Of a stretch of 64,000 nucleotides of DNA, positions 31,201-45,800 are shown one piece after another. Source of the DNA: Undaria pinnatifida. Its lineage: Eukaryota > Sar > Phaeophyceae > Laminariales > Alariaceae. The DNA is taken from positions 4,186,265-4,250,264 of the forward strand of contig JABAKD010000004.1 in assembly GCA_012845835.1 (NCBI GenBank). The letters are read 5' to 3'. A program made the position numbers and the translations under genes. Numbering within the stretch: the stretch's first letter is position 1; each line of letters starts with the position of its first letter. A model generated the notes under the pieces. It did not search any database. It was not told the DNA's origin and saw nothing but the letters and a program-made list of their open reading frames with translations.

Positions 31201-34200
31201 ATTATCAAGAAGGTTCCTATATTACCGACGAAATTGGCGCGATCGATGGACATGCAATGGAGATGCGTCCGAAGCGGCAGCACACCAGGAAGATGGGGTA
31301 TGATGGGGTGACAAATGCCACGCTCCGATCAAAGAATCAGCTACTACAACAGCAGCCACTCGCGCATACAGTTGCAGGCTGCTGCTGCTAGGGTGCTGGA
31401 CTGCTGCTGGGCGGCAGAATCGTAGCGTGGTGCTCTGTGCAGAAAGAGGGAAAGAAACGTGTAGGCACGGATCCTATACATTAGGACATTTTCATAAGGC
31501 ATTAAAATAATCGCGCGAAGCGCGAAAAAGAGTTGGAGGCGTTTTCGAACATGGTAAAACATCATTAAAAAAATCGCACATGCCTCCCTCTCATAAGAAC
31601 GGGGCTCACACAACGCTCTTGCGGAGAAATTAGAACTTCGTAATTCTATACTAAAGTTAGTGTGGGGCACACCATTTTCAAAAAAATACGAAATTTAGCC
31701 TAAAAAAACCAAAGCCTCGGCTTCTTACCAGAGGACCGGCGGCACAATACTCTAAAAGTAGTACAGGACGTAAGAATAGCAAGCTGATACTTCTGAGGAA
31801 GACAAGAAATCCGGGAGCTGAAGTTAGTGCAGATGACGCCCTCTCCCAAATAAGAAACCCGCAGCCCCAGCCAGGATTCCTGTTTCTCGCTATCAAATAG
31901 GTGCCTGATACTTGTACAAGTAGTAGATGTAGTGCAGATAGATTATTCTAGGCACAACGCTGTTCATACAGCAGTAGTAGAAAAAATGAAATAGGAATAG
32001 GAAAAAAAGGAAGAAACCGGAATAATTCTGGCCGAGGCTGAATTTCTTATTCGAGAAATGGTGAGATCTACACACTATCTTCAGCACAGCGCCTCTCAAT
32101 TGTCTTCCTTTCCTGGTAAGGTACAAGTATCAGCCCTGCTTTCCTACATCCCTGTTTGCTTTTTTACATTTATGTCCTGCACGACTACCAGTAGTAATGC
32201 CGTATCACATATGTAGAACGGCAAGCATCACCAACCAGTCGCAACGCAGTGATTTTTTCATGCGTTTGTGATACAAATGTTGTCGTTGCTATGCAACGCG
32301 TTTATTTTGCGTTGAGCTCCTAAGTGTGTATCGAATGAATGAAGTAGGGCTTTCGGTGACAATATTCGACTGGGAAGCGATGCGGGTGGTTCCGCCAAAA
32401 TAGACGACACGAACGCCACAAAATAATAGGACCCATGCAACTCCAATTCAACCAAATGAATGGCGATGCTTTTGAAAAATCTTTCTTCTTCCAATATAGA
32501 CACTTATGTGTGGTGTATGTATTGGCACTGAACCGTTCTTGCCACCCGGCGACATCCAGCACTCCCATCATGCCCGGCGAAGGAAGAGAAATATCAGGGG
32601 GGTGGGGAATAGCTACGGGTAGGTACCAGGTAACCCCCCCCCACTTCTTCTTTCCCTCTCCCCAGGTATAGAAAAAAAGAAAACATAGGAGGGGAAAAAC
32701 AAAACAAAAAGGGCTCACAATTTTGTCGACAGCGGTAGTAGTATCGCTGTTGACCCCCGCCCCCGAGATGAAACAGACAATCAAACCCAGGGCCACACAA
32801 AACCAAGCGGCCGGCGCAAGCGAAGCTAAAACATAATAAACTCGTACGGTCTTCATTCTTTGTGAATTAACAAGGCAAACTTGACACGACACTGCAGACG
32901 CTAACCTACCACACCAAGATGGGCCGAAGTGCACTTTTCACATTCACACCATGACCACCTCCGCTTTCCGTCTGATCTAGTTTTTTCCCAGTTCTGCAGG
33001 CCTCAGGCCGGTGCTTTTCTGGCGGCACATTGCATTGGGGCCGCCCCTCCCTCCCACGCGGGGCAGGGTGAGCCTCCTGGTACGCGCCTTCTTGTCGACT
33101 GCGGCCGCGGTGAAAGAAAATCTGAGGGCCCCGGAGTGGGGCCTTGGGCTTCTTGGGCGTCGGTTGGCGGCGATAAACTACACAGCCTCATCCCCGCCGC
33201 CGCCAAAATCCAACACCTCTGCAGCTGACGCCGACACGCCTGCACCTGCCGCTGCGCCCCCCCTTCACTGCCGCCACGAACGCCAACAATACCTGCCTCA
33301 TACCAACTCCGCGAAACAGCAGGGGAAACAGCGCTACCGACAACACCCGCAATCATCGCGCCCCCGTCAGCTTCCTGCATCCTAGCACGCAATGCAGCAT
33401 GCCGTTGACTAATAGAGATCATCGTATGCTTAACGTTGGCGTGCCCTTTGATTTCATCATAGTGATTGTGAAGTTGTTGGGAGGTCGACAAGATCAACCG
33501 GCCCCTCACCCCGAGCATCAGGTCCCCACAATCTCTGAGAAAGGTCGCTTCTCGCACCAGTGTCCTGCCACGTCAAGAGCAGAGACCCACCCAGGAAACA
33601 TCGGGCTATCCGGTGACCAGCTGGCCGTGTCGCTTTAGATAATCTCAAACTCAAACTGTTCGTAGCACGCTCCAATCTATTTCGGCAGTCCGCGGTTCTT
33701 CGCAGCCATCCCAATATTCCAGCGATAATTGAACTCCAGCAGGATCGAGTGGGCCATCGCAGGAGAAGCACAACAGTAACCTGCGGAGGTAACGATGAAA
33801 ACCCTTTAAAACAGGACAAACAGTTACAGCAGGCGGAAAACATATTAAACAGGTGTGCACGTCAGGTCCATCATAACACGAATTACCTGGTTGACCACCA
33901 AGCCGAGGAAAAAACTTAACATGTGACAAACACTGCAAAAAACGAAACCGTGCGGTATACTTGACGGCAAATACTATGAGCATCGGGTTATGCCGTGAGG
34001 CCAATGGTATGGGTGGAAATGGTTGCTGTACCTGCTAGTGATAGAAAAGTCACGCGAAACACACACCAAGCCCCTGTACTGCTGGAACCGCTGACACAGC
34101 GACGAGTGGTGATCCCCGCTTTACTTTTCCCTGTTGCGTAGTACAGCAGCACGCCGTCAGGCTTGCTTAGACAACCAGCTTCGATATGCTTGCGGAACAC

Positions 34201-37200
34201 CTTCACGACCTCCAGTGCTTTCGGGCGCAGGAGAATTTATCTCGATTTCGCATCGATCACGTCGCAGAACCGATCAATCACTGAATCAAAGCGAGTCAAC
34301 AATCGTGTCCGCTCGGGCACCAACCGCCGACAATTCCGCAAGAAACACGTCCAGTTCATCTCTGTATACTATACAACCTATTCCGATGCCATTTGTTGCG
34401 CGTGAAGAGCACTTTCTACCTGCAGTTGAAAGCGAGATCGGCAGGAGCGTAATGGTCACGACACATGACCCCAGTACAGGCATTTTTTTCGACGACAGCT
34501 AAAGGCCCTCCATATCACTGATCCGTACAACGACACAAGTGACGTCAAAACCACTTGCCTCCTGGATGGCTTCCAGATTAACGATATAGCAAGCATCTCT
34601 CAACCCAACCATGGAGGGCTTGAAGGCGCCGTGACTCTTTTTCACCAGGCGCGAGATACGTGGAAGCGCGTGGAAGGTATCCAGGCGAACCTTGAGCATG
34701 TGTGGGCCACCCCCCTGATACAGTTGGGCAACAATCAACATGAATTCAGAACACTCGAACAGAAAAAAGTCGTATACAAAGCGCACATTGACGCCGAGCA
34801 GATTTCAGAAACAAACGAAACATATTTGCCACCTCTACAGCACTCACGTCGTCCTGGTCGACATTGCCACCGATCTCGTCTCCGGCTCCTAGGTCGCAAG
34901 CGCGGTCGTGACCAACATCAAAGTCATAACCGTCGCCACCGTCCTCTTCGCCCTCGTCCGAGTCCGCATCATCTAAAAAGAAAAACACCAACGAAAAAGT
35001 TTTGTTTGTTTGGCGAATATTACAAACGTCAGCAAGAAAATGAGGAACGTCAATGCGGGCAGGGGGTCACACAACTCCGCTCGATTTCTTCCTAGGACGG
35101 GGTAAGGCCTTACCTAGCGAGCCCACCACGTGGCAAGGTGCTCCGGTAGCGAACAAGTCGGCGTCATCGTTATAAGCGGCACTTGCATTCGGGTTCGGCG
35201 ACGGTGCTGGTGTCGCAGGGGGGGCTGTCCAATCGGCCGCAAGGCGAACATGGGCAACGTCCCACAGAACAAGGCGGTCACCGCCGCCGCAGAGTTCCTT
35301 CATCGTCACACGACCCACACCCGCGAAGAAAGGTGCCTCCTTGTGTGCTGCGTACGTAGCAGGCTTGACCGCGTCGCTCACTTTGACTACGATGCCCTTC
35401 TGGTCGCCAGATTGACGTCATTGAGGACGCCACCGAAGCAAGGATCCAGCGGTAGTCTCATGGCCCTGTACGTTCCCAACATCAACACAACTGGCATGGT
35501 TGTTGCTGTGGAGTCGCACCTAGAGTTCCATCGTAAAATAGACCAGGTTTGGGGGATGTTGCCAGGTTTAGTCGCTTGTGATGCGGATGTGCAGTGCACG
35601 TTGTTGGTTTAGATGGTACAAGAAATAAGGTCTCGATGAATATGTTACAAAACATCCCAATCGCATCTGTGTTCCCGGCGGCAAAATGGTCGGAACGCGT
35701 ATGGGATCCTTCATTATCTCGATATCCACGTAAACGGGAGCGGACGCGTAAGCATCCAGGAAGGCATACTCTACCCGTGACGGCACCATAAGAATTTTAA
35801 AAGGCAGGCATCATCAACATTCCACCTATCAGCAGATTTAAGAGAATGGCGCCAACAATCAAGCTGGCAACAAGAAACGTTCGATAACCTACAACGAGCG
35901 TTAATAGGACACGCGCATAGCTAACTAAAGTAGTATCACCAGTTGGGCGTTGAGGGGAGAATTCCGGCGAGACAAGCGGGAGGTCGGGTACGTGGGCAAC
36001 TCTTTCCCAAGCAAACTAGACACTATACCCGCCAGCGAAAAAGATGGCGTTTGCACCCGACAAGCTTTCGCGTGAGTCAGCGCGTGCACAGTGTTCGCGG
36101 CTTTGACCTCATCCAAATACGTCGCGTCTGACTTGGTGTTGACGCCAAGTCTACCATCATGTCCTGGTACCAAATCACGCTGGTTTTTCACCTTGGGAAA
36201 CGCAAGCGAGAATTTTCGAATTGAATACGCCTAGTGCCAGCTGCGAACTGCCGAACCAAGAAAACACGACCGCCACAATTGTACCAGGTGCCAGTTATCA
36301 TGTACCGGTCATCATATGCTCAGAGCTATACATCACGTATACGAGTGTACAAGCTGCGACAGCAAACAAGCTTCAGCAGAAGCAATAGCTTCAAAATGGA
36401 TGGGATAATTAGCCAGGCTGTTATTTACACGAAAATAAGAAACTCGGGATACGTTATACTGAAGTTAATGTACAATAAGGTAGTGTGCACCCTCTCCCAA
36501 ATAACAAAGCCAGCCTAGGTCACTATTTATGTACCTGGTATCTTTTAGATGTCCTGTACTGGCACTGCATCTGGTATCTGGCACGCGAATAGTCAGAGGC
36601 CAGGTATGGTATATACTACGTACCAGGTACCGGGTAGGTTCGAGTACAACCAGCAGCGCACAAGCAGCAGGAGCAGTAGCCTACAATGACCTGGTACGAC
36701 TCGTACCTCGTATCCAAATAACATTGCCGCAGACCGACTGCTGATGTACAGCAGTACAGGGCACGTAAAAAGCACGTAAAAATAAACCAGGTAATAAGAA
36801 AGCCAGGGTGATATTTAGCTACCGGAATAAGAAACTCGTTGGTCAATATACTGAAGTTACCTGTGAGAACAAACCCTCTGCCAAATACGAAAGACAACCT
36901 ACTGCTGTAGGTCAGTATTTCCGTGCCTTATGATATACCTGGTACAGCAGTACTACAGGCGTACAAGACACCTACCTGTAATATTAAAGGTGCAGTAATA
37001 AGAAAGCCAAGTTGATATTTTCAGGGAAATAAGAAGCTCGGGAGCTGTTGTACTGAAGTCAGTGTAGAACGTACCCCCTCACAAATAAGAAAGCCAGCCT
37101 ACCGCAGGTACCAGGTATGTATGGTTCTTATCTGGTATCCTGTACTGCTTTACCATGGTACCAGGTACCAGGTATAAGAGTACAGCAGCAGGTAACAGAA

Positions 37201-39759
37201 GTCTACGATAGAACCATTCACATCTGGCCATGTGTAGCGTAGGTATAGGGCTGTAAGGGAACTACCCCATCCGCTTGCTCCCGCCCTTGAAGTGCTTTCT
37301 GCTGGCTTTGGCAGAATGGTGCTCGTGATCTCGATGAATCGACGATGCCCTGGTTCGATGCTGTCAAAGTAGATGAAGCTGCACTTTGTTGTGGTTCGCT
37401 CTCCCGAGCGGATCCATCACCGCTGCTTTCACCGCTACTTCCATCGCTGCCTCCACCGTCACGACCTCCGCCGCTGCTGCCTCCAATGCCCACACCGCTG
37501 CCTCCGCCATCACTACCCACCTCGTCGCATCGACACATGGCAGGCTCCAAGAAACGAAACTAGTCACACTACAACCGCTGCTACAGGGAGGCAGGCTCCT
37601 TGGCTCGAGACCACGGAAACAAGCCTGGTGATCGTAGGCTAGGAGAACCGCAATTAGACATTCTAAAGCGTACATAGCCGCCACACCAGCATGGTGCTGA
37701 GGAGCCGGCTGTGGTGCCGGTTGCCTGGTGTCCGCGCTGCGCGCGGTCCCGCTTGCGGTCTCTCTTCTCTCCCGGAGAGACGCGGCGCGATCACAGCGCG
37801 AAGCTCGGTGCAATCATCGCCAATCATAATTGTATATCCTTACAAAATCCTTACAAAACTCGTGTTTCATTTGTTGAATTTGCTGCGTATAAGCCAATCA
37901 TATCGCTGGATCCTTACAAAAAATTCCCCAGGTATAGGCGCCGTGCCGCGGGGTATCCCCTACGAGAGCAGAAAAGCCGGGTTTGCATCCAAATTTCACG
38001 TGCGTACGCGGGGATAAGGGATGCAGAAACCCAATCCCCGCGGGGATGTTGCGGAAACCCGGGGATTTGCCTCAAGTGTGCCCAAGGCCAAAAAAGTTTG
38101 AAAGGCTTGCCACGCGCGACACACTGCACGGATCGCGCCCAAACCTCCGGCAACGTGAGCCCGAGGGTCGAATCGTGCCCACCCCACCCGACGTTTGGGA
38201 CAAAGGTGCGAGCACGAAGAGATGTGCCCGAAGGGAAAAAAAATATCACACTTATAGATATACATATACATATAAACACGTCAGCTGTGAGTTCGATAAT
38301 TTTAGGGTCGATGCTCATCTTTGCAAGCTGCGTGATACACCGGCCGCTCTTTTTTCCTACGGTTGTTGTCAGGGTGAACATCAACAGCAATTTGGTTTTA
38401 TTCGTACTACTGGCAGGGAGTAAGCGGCACCCTTGCCCCCGCGGCGGTGGCGCCACGGTGAAGCAGGTCGCTTCTAATGGAAGAAAAAAATCCTTGTAAA
38501 AACACCAAGAAAAATCCTGATCGTACAGCAGTGAGTGGAAATTTTAGTTTCTGCTTTGTTTGTTTTCGTTGAGTTCAATGGGGGGAGCGCGAAAGCAACT
38601 GCAGTAATGACACTTGCTGTCGTTCTTCCTTTCTGTTGTTTCTTTTTTTTCTTCTTGTTTGCTCCCTTATTTCTCTCCCCGCCGGCCTTATGTCGATATC
38701 TCCTTGCTCGTCTTCGTGTTGTCTTTGTCCGTGCAACAGCAGTTAGTTATCTTCTTGGTGTTGTTTTTGACCGTGCAACAGGTATCTGTTCCTCTTCAGC
38801 ACGTATGTTGTTCTTGCAGCCTTTCCTTTCCGTCTTCTTGCATCACGTTATTCAGAACACTTGTCGTTTGTGTTGCGTTGTTTATTTTTTCGTTTGCTTT
38901 ACCTTGATGAATTGCGACTGTTTTCGTTTTGGTTTACTGTGTCACAGTCTGTGACCACATAATTTGTATCTCTCTAGGATGAATCAGCACGGACGATGGG
39001 TGTACTAATGATGTCGTTGGGTAGAAAGAACACACGCGTGTTCTTAATATGCATGGGTTAAATGTATGGTATCACATGGTACAACAGCAATAACGTGATA
39101 AGACTGACACACGAACAGCAACGAATAGAAGCAGCGTGACCTATAGCCGACGGACCTCATGTCGGGCAAGAGGCGACGATAGAAGAAACAGCAGCATCTT
39201 CACAAACAGCCGAAAGACAAATATTTCCAGGATGCCGCGAAAACCATTCGTAGTAGGAACAAAGTAGAAGATACGAAGAAACCTCGAAGTCATACTCATC
39301 CTCGTATTGTTGTGCTCATGTATACGTGGCATCATATGATACATAGAAGCAGCAGTGTGACAGAATCTAGGCCGTACGTATTCCTTTTTCGCTTTCTTTT
39401 TCTTTCTTTTCTTTTTTCCAATTGACTTGAGTGTGACGTGCGTATGTGTAGTGATAGGTACCACGTGTATTCTTCTCTGGGTGGCAAGCGGTGTAGTGGT
39501 TCTTTTTCAGGCGCGAGTAGTGCGACGTATGTACCGGCATGGACCTCGCACATCGTAGGCTGACTCCCGATTTCACTTTTTATATTTTTCTGGCGGAGGC
39601 ATGAATTGCGTCAGCTATGATATATGCGTGTACCACTTTTGGTTTTGTTTGTGTTTTTTTCCTGGGGTATTGCTGCACTCCAGAGTGGCTGGAGTCTGTC
39701 CCGTGACCACGGACTTGATTATGCGAGTTAATGTGAGAACAACAACAATAACAACAACG

Positions 39760-39817
<58 letters not shown>

Positions 39818-42800
39818 AAACAATAACAACAACAAACGACACTGGATGCAGCGTGACAGCTCACGAAATAAAAGTGTGACAGATAAAAGCAATGGAAAAT
39901 TCTAGGATACCCAACTTTTTTTTTGGCACCAAAACGTACAAGGTGGGTATCAAACTTGCACACCCCGCACGAATACGAATACGAAGAGGTATTCGTATTC
40001 GTTGGCTTCGTCGGTTCGTGTGGCAAGTATTCGTCGCTGGACGAACAAGTATTCTTCCGTCGGACGAATACTCTCTCAAAAACAAGAGGCAAGTATTCGT
40101 CCATGGACGAATGCCCTACCCAAGACATGGGGCAAGTGTATCGTCCATCGACGAATACCCTCTCATAAACACGATGCAGGTACCTCTCCAAAACATGGGG
40201 CGAGCATTCGTCCACGGACGACTACCTTCTCAAAAACATGAAGAAATCCACGGACGAATACACCCTCAAAAACATGGGCAAATATTCGTACACGGACGAA
40301 GACCCGCTCCAAAACTTGGGCAAGGATTCGTCTGGAATACCCTTACAAGAACACGGAGCAAGCAGTCATCCGTGAATGAGTGCTACCGTTTCTGAAACGT
40401 GGGGCGAGTACGCACTTTTTATATGTTCGAACAGGTAAAATTGTACGAATTTCAATTGCGACTTGCAGACGTGCAGCAACGCACTCCCTCTGCATAGACG
40501 AGAATACAACGCCACCATGTCTGTCATGTGCCGGGTGCAATTTTACAGGGTGCTCATTACATGCTTACACGCTTGCTTCTCCTATGATAATAATATGAAA
40601 CGAGTAACTACAGTTCGTTGGAGTCGTGTACTACTGCTGATTCCACTGCTGCTGCTGCGGCGACGACGACGACGACGACGACGGAGCATCGTTCAAGAAG
40701 GGAAGGGGAATACCAAAAATCTGCATATGCACGCACATTTTTTTTTTTTTTCACACACGTCTACTTTCCAGCTTCTGGACAAGCCGTGGTCACAGGTGTC
40801 GTCCCTTCTCCCCCTCGGTTCTTGCCTTCAACTTTTTTATCGCGCATAGGGTTCAGCAATCCCACTGCTCGTCGATTTTTCATCGAGTGGTGCTAACTCA
40901 CGCTCTCGCGCTTTCCGCAAGTCAATTTGTGCGCAAGAAAAAGTCCTCACGAATTTATACGAGTATGCACTCGGGGGGATTCGAACTCACGAAACTGACC
41001 TAACCAGGCTCGAGGATAACCTGATACGCCACCGGGGGGGGCACCTGCACTATCTGCATTTTAGACGGAAGTTCATGAAAGCTTCCATGGAAGAAACAAG
41101 TAGTGCAGGAGGCCGCACCGGGGCGACCGGCTTGACAATGTACGTGTAGGACTACAGTAGGGGTCCCGGTTTAGCGGTCCCTAGTGCCAAAGGGCGAAAT
41201 AACCGCTAAACCGGGACCGCCCGGTAAACCGGTTTAGCGGTTAATAACCGCTATTCTGGGTCCCAATTTAGCGGTTTACAACCGCTAAACCGGGTAAAAG
41301 CCCATATACTGGGAATGAAAGTAGCGTTGCCATTGCGATCAAAACTAGATAGCGTCATATGTGGCTGCTGAATATAGCAGTACAGCATGATTGCCGCGGG
41401 ACCAGTAGTACGAATACAGCAGCGGTAGTGCGGGATAGACATTAAAACTTAGGTGAAACGTATCAAGCATCGCGAATAGAACCACCACCTGTGTGTACCC
41501 GCATCCGGGTAACATACTGTACGTGCACATAACACCTGCTGGAACCCCCCTTCTACTGCTGTACGCTCCTGCTCGTCTTGCTACAAACCGCAGCGTGTGC
41601 CCCGGAGTTTGGACTTGAAACACTCTAAGGAAACACAAAACAAAAAAAGTGTGGTGTACTCGTACTTCACACTTCGTATTCTACAGGAACCTCGGAGAGT
41701 ACTGCTGTACACTCGACTACGTCTTAGAAAACATGGCGCGGATATCCGTCTGCCTTGCTGGCCTAGAGGCATGCGCTGCGAGAAAGGACATCTTCGCCTT
41801 GCGAAGATAGCACCCTGCCTCTGATATACCACACGACTCTGCGTACTGCTCTAGCTGCCCAAAAAGCGACGAGATTTCCGAGTACGGCGGTGGCGCCATC
41901 AAGGAAACTTCTTCCGGACTCTCGAACCCCTCGTCTAGCTCGTCTTCAGAAGGACCTTTGTCCTTGCCGCAGGTGTCGTTCACCACGTTAAGAATCGAGT
42001 CCTTCGCATCTTGCATCAGAGCTTCGGCGATCTCTTCCTGCTCCTCCAACTGTGCCCACTCCCGAACCGCTTCGATGGCTGCCGGGTGGGCAGGCTTGCC
42101 AGCGGTGATGTCGAGATGGGTCAGTATCTCGCACATCTCCTTGTCTTGCACGCCGCCCCCCTCTATCGCCAGTCGGACGCCGACACTAAGGGCATCGAGG
42201 GCAGCCACACTCACCGCGACACAGATGCCCATCGGTTGCACCCGGTGTCATGTGCGGAAACTTGCAGAATTCTAACGCCGCGCACGGCATGGTTCTGAAC
42301 GGGTAGCTGCGAACCGCAGTGGGTAGGCCGTTTGTATACTGCTGTGAAAGTGTGTGTGAGTGCCGGCGAGGTTTGCAGCAGAAAGTGACCCGTCGTTCCC
42401 CGGGGTATGTACACAACCGCTATTCCAGCCGAAATGACCCCAAACAACCGCTAAACCGGTAACAATCCGATTTAGCGGTTGTACAACCGCTAAAGCGGGG
42501 TACCGCGGTGTCAGCAGAATTTTGAACCGCTAAATCGGGTCCAACCGCTAAACAGGGAACCGCTAAACCGGGACCCCTACTGTACCTACTTCGTACTGAT
42601 AAGAGAATTAGTTAACCGGTACACAAACGACTATGTATACGAACCTCTTCTCTAAAGTATCCGCCTGACTTTAACCAATCTAGTCATCGGCGAACGACGA
42701 ATACCCCCTCAAAAAGATGAGGCATCTCGAAAACATGAGGCCGGTATTCATCCGTGGACGAATACGCTCTCAAAACGTTGAGGCTGGACGAATACCTGCT

Positions 42801-45800
42801 CATAATCATGAGACAAGTGTTCATACCGAACACCCTCTCAGAAACATGGGGCAAATATTTGTACCGTGGACGAACACCCTGTCAGGAACGTGGGGCAAGT
42901 ATTCGTTCGTGGACGAATAGCACCTACTCGACAAATGGATTTTCCCAGTAATCGTCAAATCTATTCCTATTTGTGCGTGGTGTGCAAACTTGGACAAAGA
43001 TGCGCAGCAACCCCGACGATTGTTTGTATGGATTCATACCTGTTTTGCGAGACGTTTCCTGGCAAAGGAGAGACGCCTTGAGACTTGTGCATATTATCTG
43101 AGCGTTGTGTCGTGCGGACTTGCGACGTGAAACTTATTGTCGGACTGGCAGACAGACGTCAGGGAACAGGTACTACAACAGCAATAGTAGGTGCTCTTCG
43201 AAACCGTGGAAGGAAAAAAACAGATATGCCCATAAAGTATCAAGTGGGCATCAAAGCGCGGAGATTGATACGCAGGAACCCCGACGATTGTTCGTACGAA
43301 TACAGGCATATGTTGCGAGATGTGCCCTAGCGAAAGAGACACCTTGAGGTTGTTCTGATCGGATCGTTGAATTTCGCCAATTTGCGACGTAAAACATGGC
43401 GTCGGAGTCGGACTCGCAGCAGACGGACGTCAGCATTTCGAATGTGTGGGTTTTTTGTTTTTCTAGCACCAAATTTTTCACTCTAATTAGCTAATAAACG
43501 GGTGGGCTTTGAAGTTTGACTCTTTTAAGTTTAAGTTGAAAAAGTGGGCTTCATGTCATCTGCGTACAATAGATAGATCGTAGATCTTGATAAAATACCA
43601 GATACCAGGTATGTAAGAGTACTTACAGCAGTCTTCATTCGTGGCGTGCGCCAGCAACAACACCGCATTTATAGTCCACAACAGCAGTAGAATGTAGTAT
43701 GACAGGTGTCATGTACGACTACATACGGAGTACCGTGATCCCTGTACCCCTCTCGGAGCATTAGCGATTGCCTTGACGATAAAGGGGTGCACGTTAAGTT
43801 GGCTTGCCGGTTCTCCCTTCCTCTCGTCTCAAGTACGCCGTACCAGATACCAGGTATATACTACGATTCGCCCAATTCGTCGGAGTGATTAAATCGGAAT
43901 CGGAATCGGCAAGTTTGGACGATGCTTCCACGAATGTTTTACTAGTGCCACATCGGTTGGTACTTCTCTAAAAATACTCATTTTCGCACGGATTGTGACG
44001 AGAAATGAAGTCAAACGGCGAGGAACTCGCTGTCGCCCGATATACCGGCGATGTATCGAAGCCGATACATTGGTTATCGGCTGCGCCGAAAACAGATTTG
44101 TTAATATCGGTAAACACAGCCGATTCACAATCCTCGGTAAACACAGCCAATTCACAACCCTATTATATACTCGGAGTATATTATAAAAATGAAGTACACT
44201 CCAGCTGTGAGATCGAAGATTTCGTCAAGACTCATCTTTGCAAGGTGTATGTGATACTCCGATCGCGCGTATTACGGGATGTGTGTCCTCATTAAGGATA
44301 TAAGTCGGCGACTCCCCTCGGAACTACATTGTAGCTACCAGGGTAAACAGGTATATATCGCCGTTTCCCACACTTCCCGTGGTCCGCTTTGGGATTGCGA
44401 TGTGCGAAGAACGTACATACATGCGTCCTTGGTCATACCAGGTACCCGTTACCGTGGTGTGATACTAGGTATGGCATAGTGTACCACAGGTACGGTACTA
44501 TACGATACAGTATGGCACTGAGGTTGCGGTAACAGATTGCGATCAAACAGTGTTGAACGGACCCTCAACTGTTATACATATTACAAGGGCCCCGCACAGG
44601 CGCCGGCACCCATGCTCTGGATAGGCTAAAACCTGTGTGTGATGTGTTTGTCTCATCATGTTTTGATATCTGCTTACACACTTGCAGGATCAAGTATTTG
44701 CCAAAAATTACATGGTACCTAGTAAGTGTCTTGCATGCCAAGGGTTGCCGTAGGATGGAGACATTTCAATCGCCATACATGATAGCGTAAGGGCAGCGCC
44801 AGGTGTTGAAAATAATTAAATAGAATTGTTAGTAGAATTAATAAAATACGACGTGTGCGGTGCACGACCAGATATTAGGTGATTGAGATGACAGGACTCA
44901 ATCTCACTTATCAGTTCTCAGACTCGTTGCTGATATTTGTTTTGTTCGCCCGTCTCAGATCTCCGACTCGTTGAGCTGTAGGTGTTATTAACCAGTACAC
45001 TTTCTCTGGTGCTTACTATTAAGATATTCGGTTGTCGTTCCGTTTTTCAGATAATTATCAGTCTTGTTCCTCTGGCGCTTTATCAGCCTCGTTTCTAAGG
45101 TTCCTTTATCAACATCAGTTCTCAGACTCACTTCTGAGGTTTCTATATCAGTCTCAATTTATGTGCAGAATGTGTCAAAGCTTCTCAGACTACACGGATT
45201 GCACTTTAACTATTCATTGACGAAGGAGGGGGAGTGAGCGGAGGAGGGGGGAGGGGGCGTACTCATTTGTTGCTGGCCTTAGCCATTTGACCATTGACCA
45301 CGCATCCCTTTCGAGACGGAGCACCGTTCCTACTCCTAATAGAGACACGTCCAACATTTGGGCGCTCATTATTTTCCATATATTACGTAAAAACTGTTTG
45401 CTTGTCGTATCCCCGTCCCGTTTCGCCGTCTGTGGCCACCATCTATCTCCTAGGATAGCTATCGTTTTCTCGCTACTCTCTAGTTTACCAAACTCTTTCA
45501 TGTCACATTCGTCTAAGTTCGTCATCTTCTCTAACACATCCCGTTCCTCCCTTGTATATTCCACATTCTCCTACAATGTGAGTCCTACTCTATCGTTATG
45601 CCGTGCGTCCACGTCCTCCTCCTTCCGACTACTGGTATGTCTCTTTGTTCTTTCTGGTAGGTCCAAGTCCCTTACATGAAATAGCAGTTTCAGTTTTTTC
45701 GCGTAGTCCATTGGGCCGTGCAAATACGTTGTCATTCCAATATCTTCCCTCGAACCCCCGTATATCTCTAAGTGTTTCTCCTCTTTCACATTATTTCCTA

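Noticed and set aside
33003-33399. Gly/Pro/Arg-rich continuation of the exonuclease/transposase-like relic
   Set aside because: Beyond about 33,400 the homologous-looking blocks stop and the sequence is low complexity, so the relic was ended there.
38535-38954. Plus-strand 139-codon hydrophobic frame resembling a membrane protein
   Set aside because: The segment is T/C-rich throughout, which encodes Phe/Leu/Val by composition alone. There is no splice context or repeat of motif.
39580-40215. 211-codon minus-strand frame with long Cys/Val runs
   Set aside because: Its middle is the (AAC)n microsatellite read in reverse and its ends are satellite sequence.
39739-40335. CRISPR-like regularly spaced repeats (also the 45-bp units at 42,690)
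   Set aside because: Units are contiguous degenerate tandem repeats without unique spacers, and the genome is eukaryotic.
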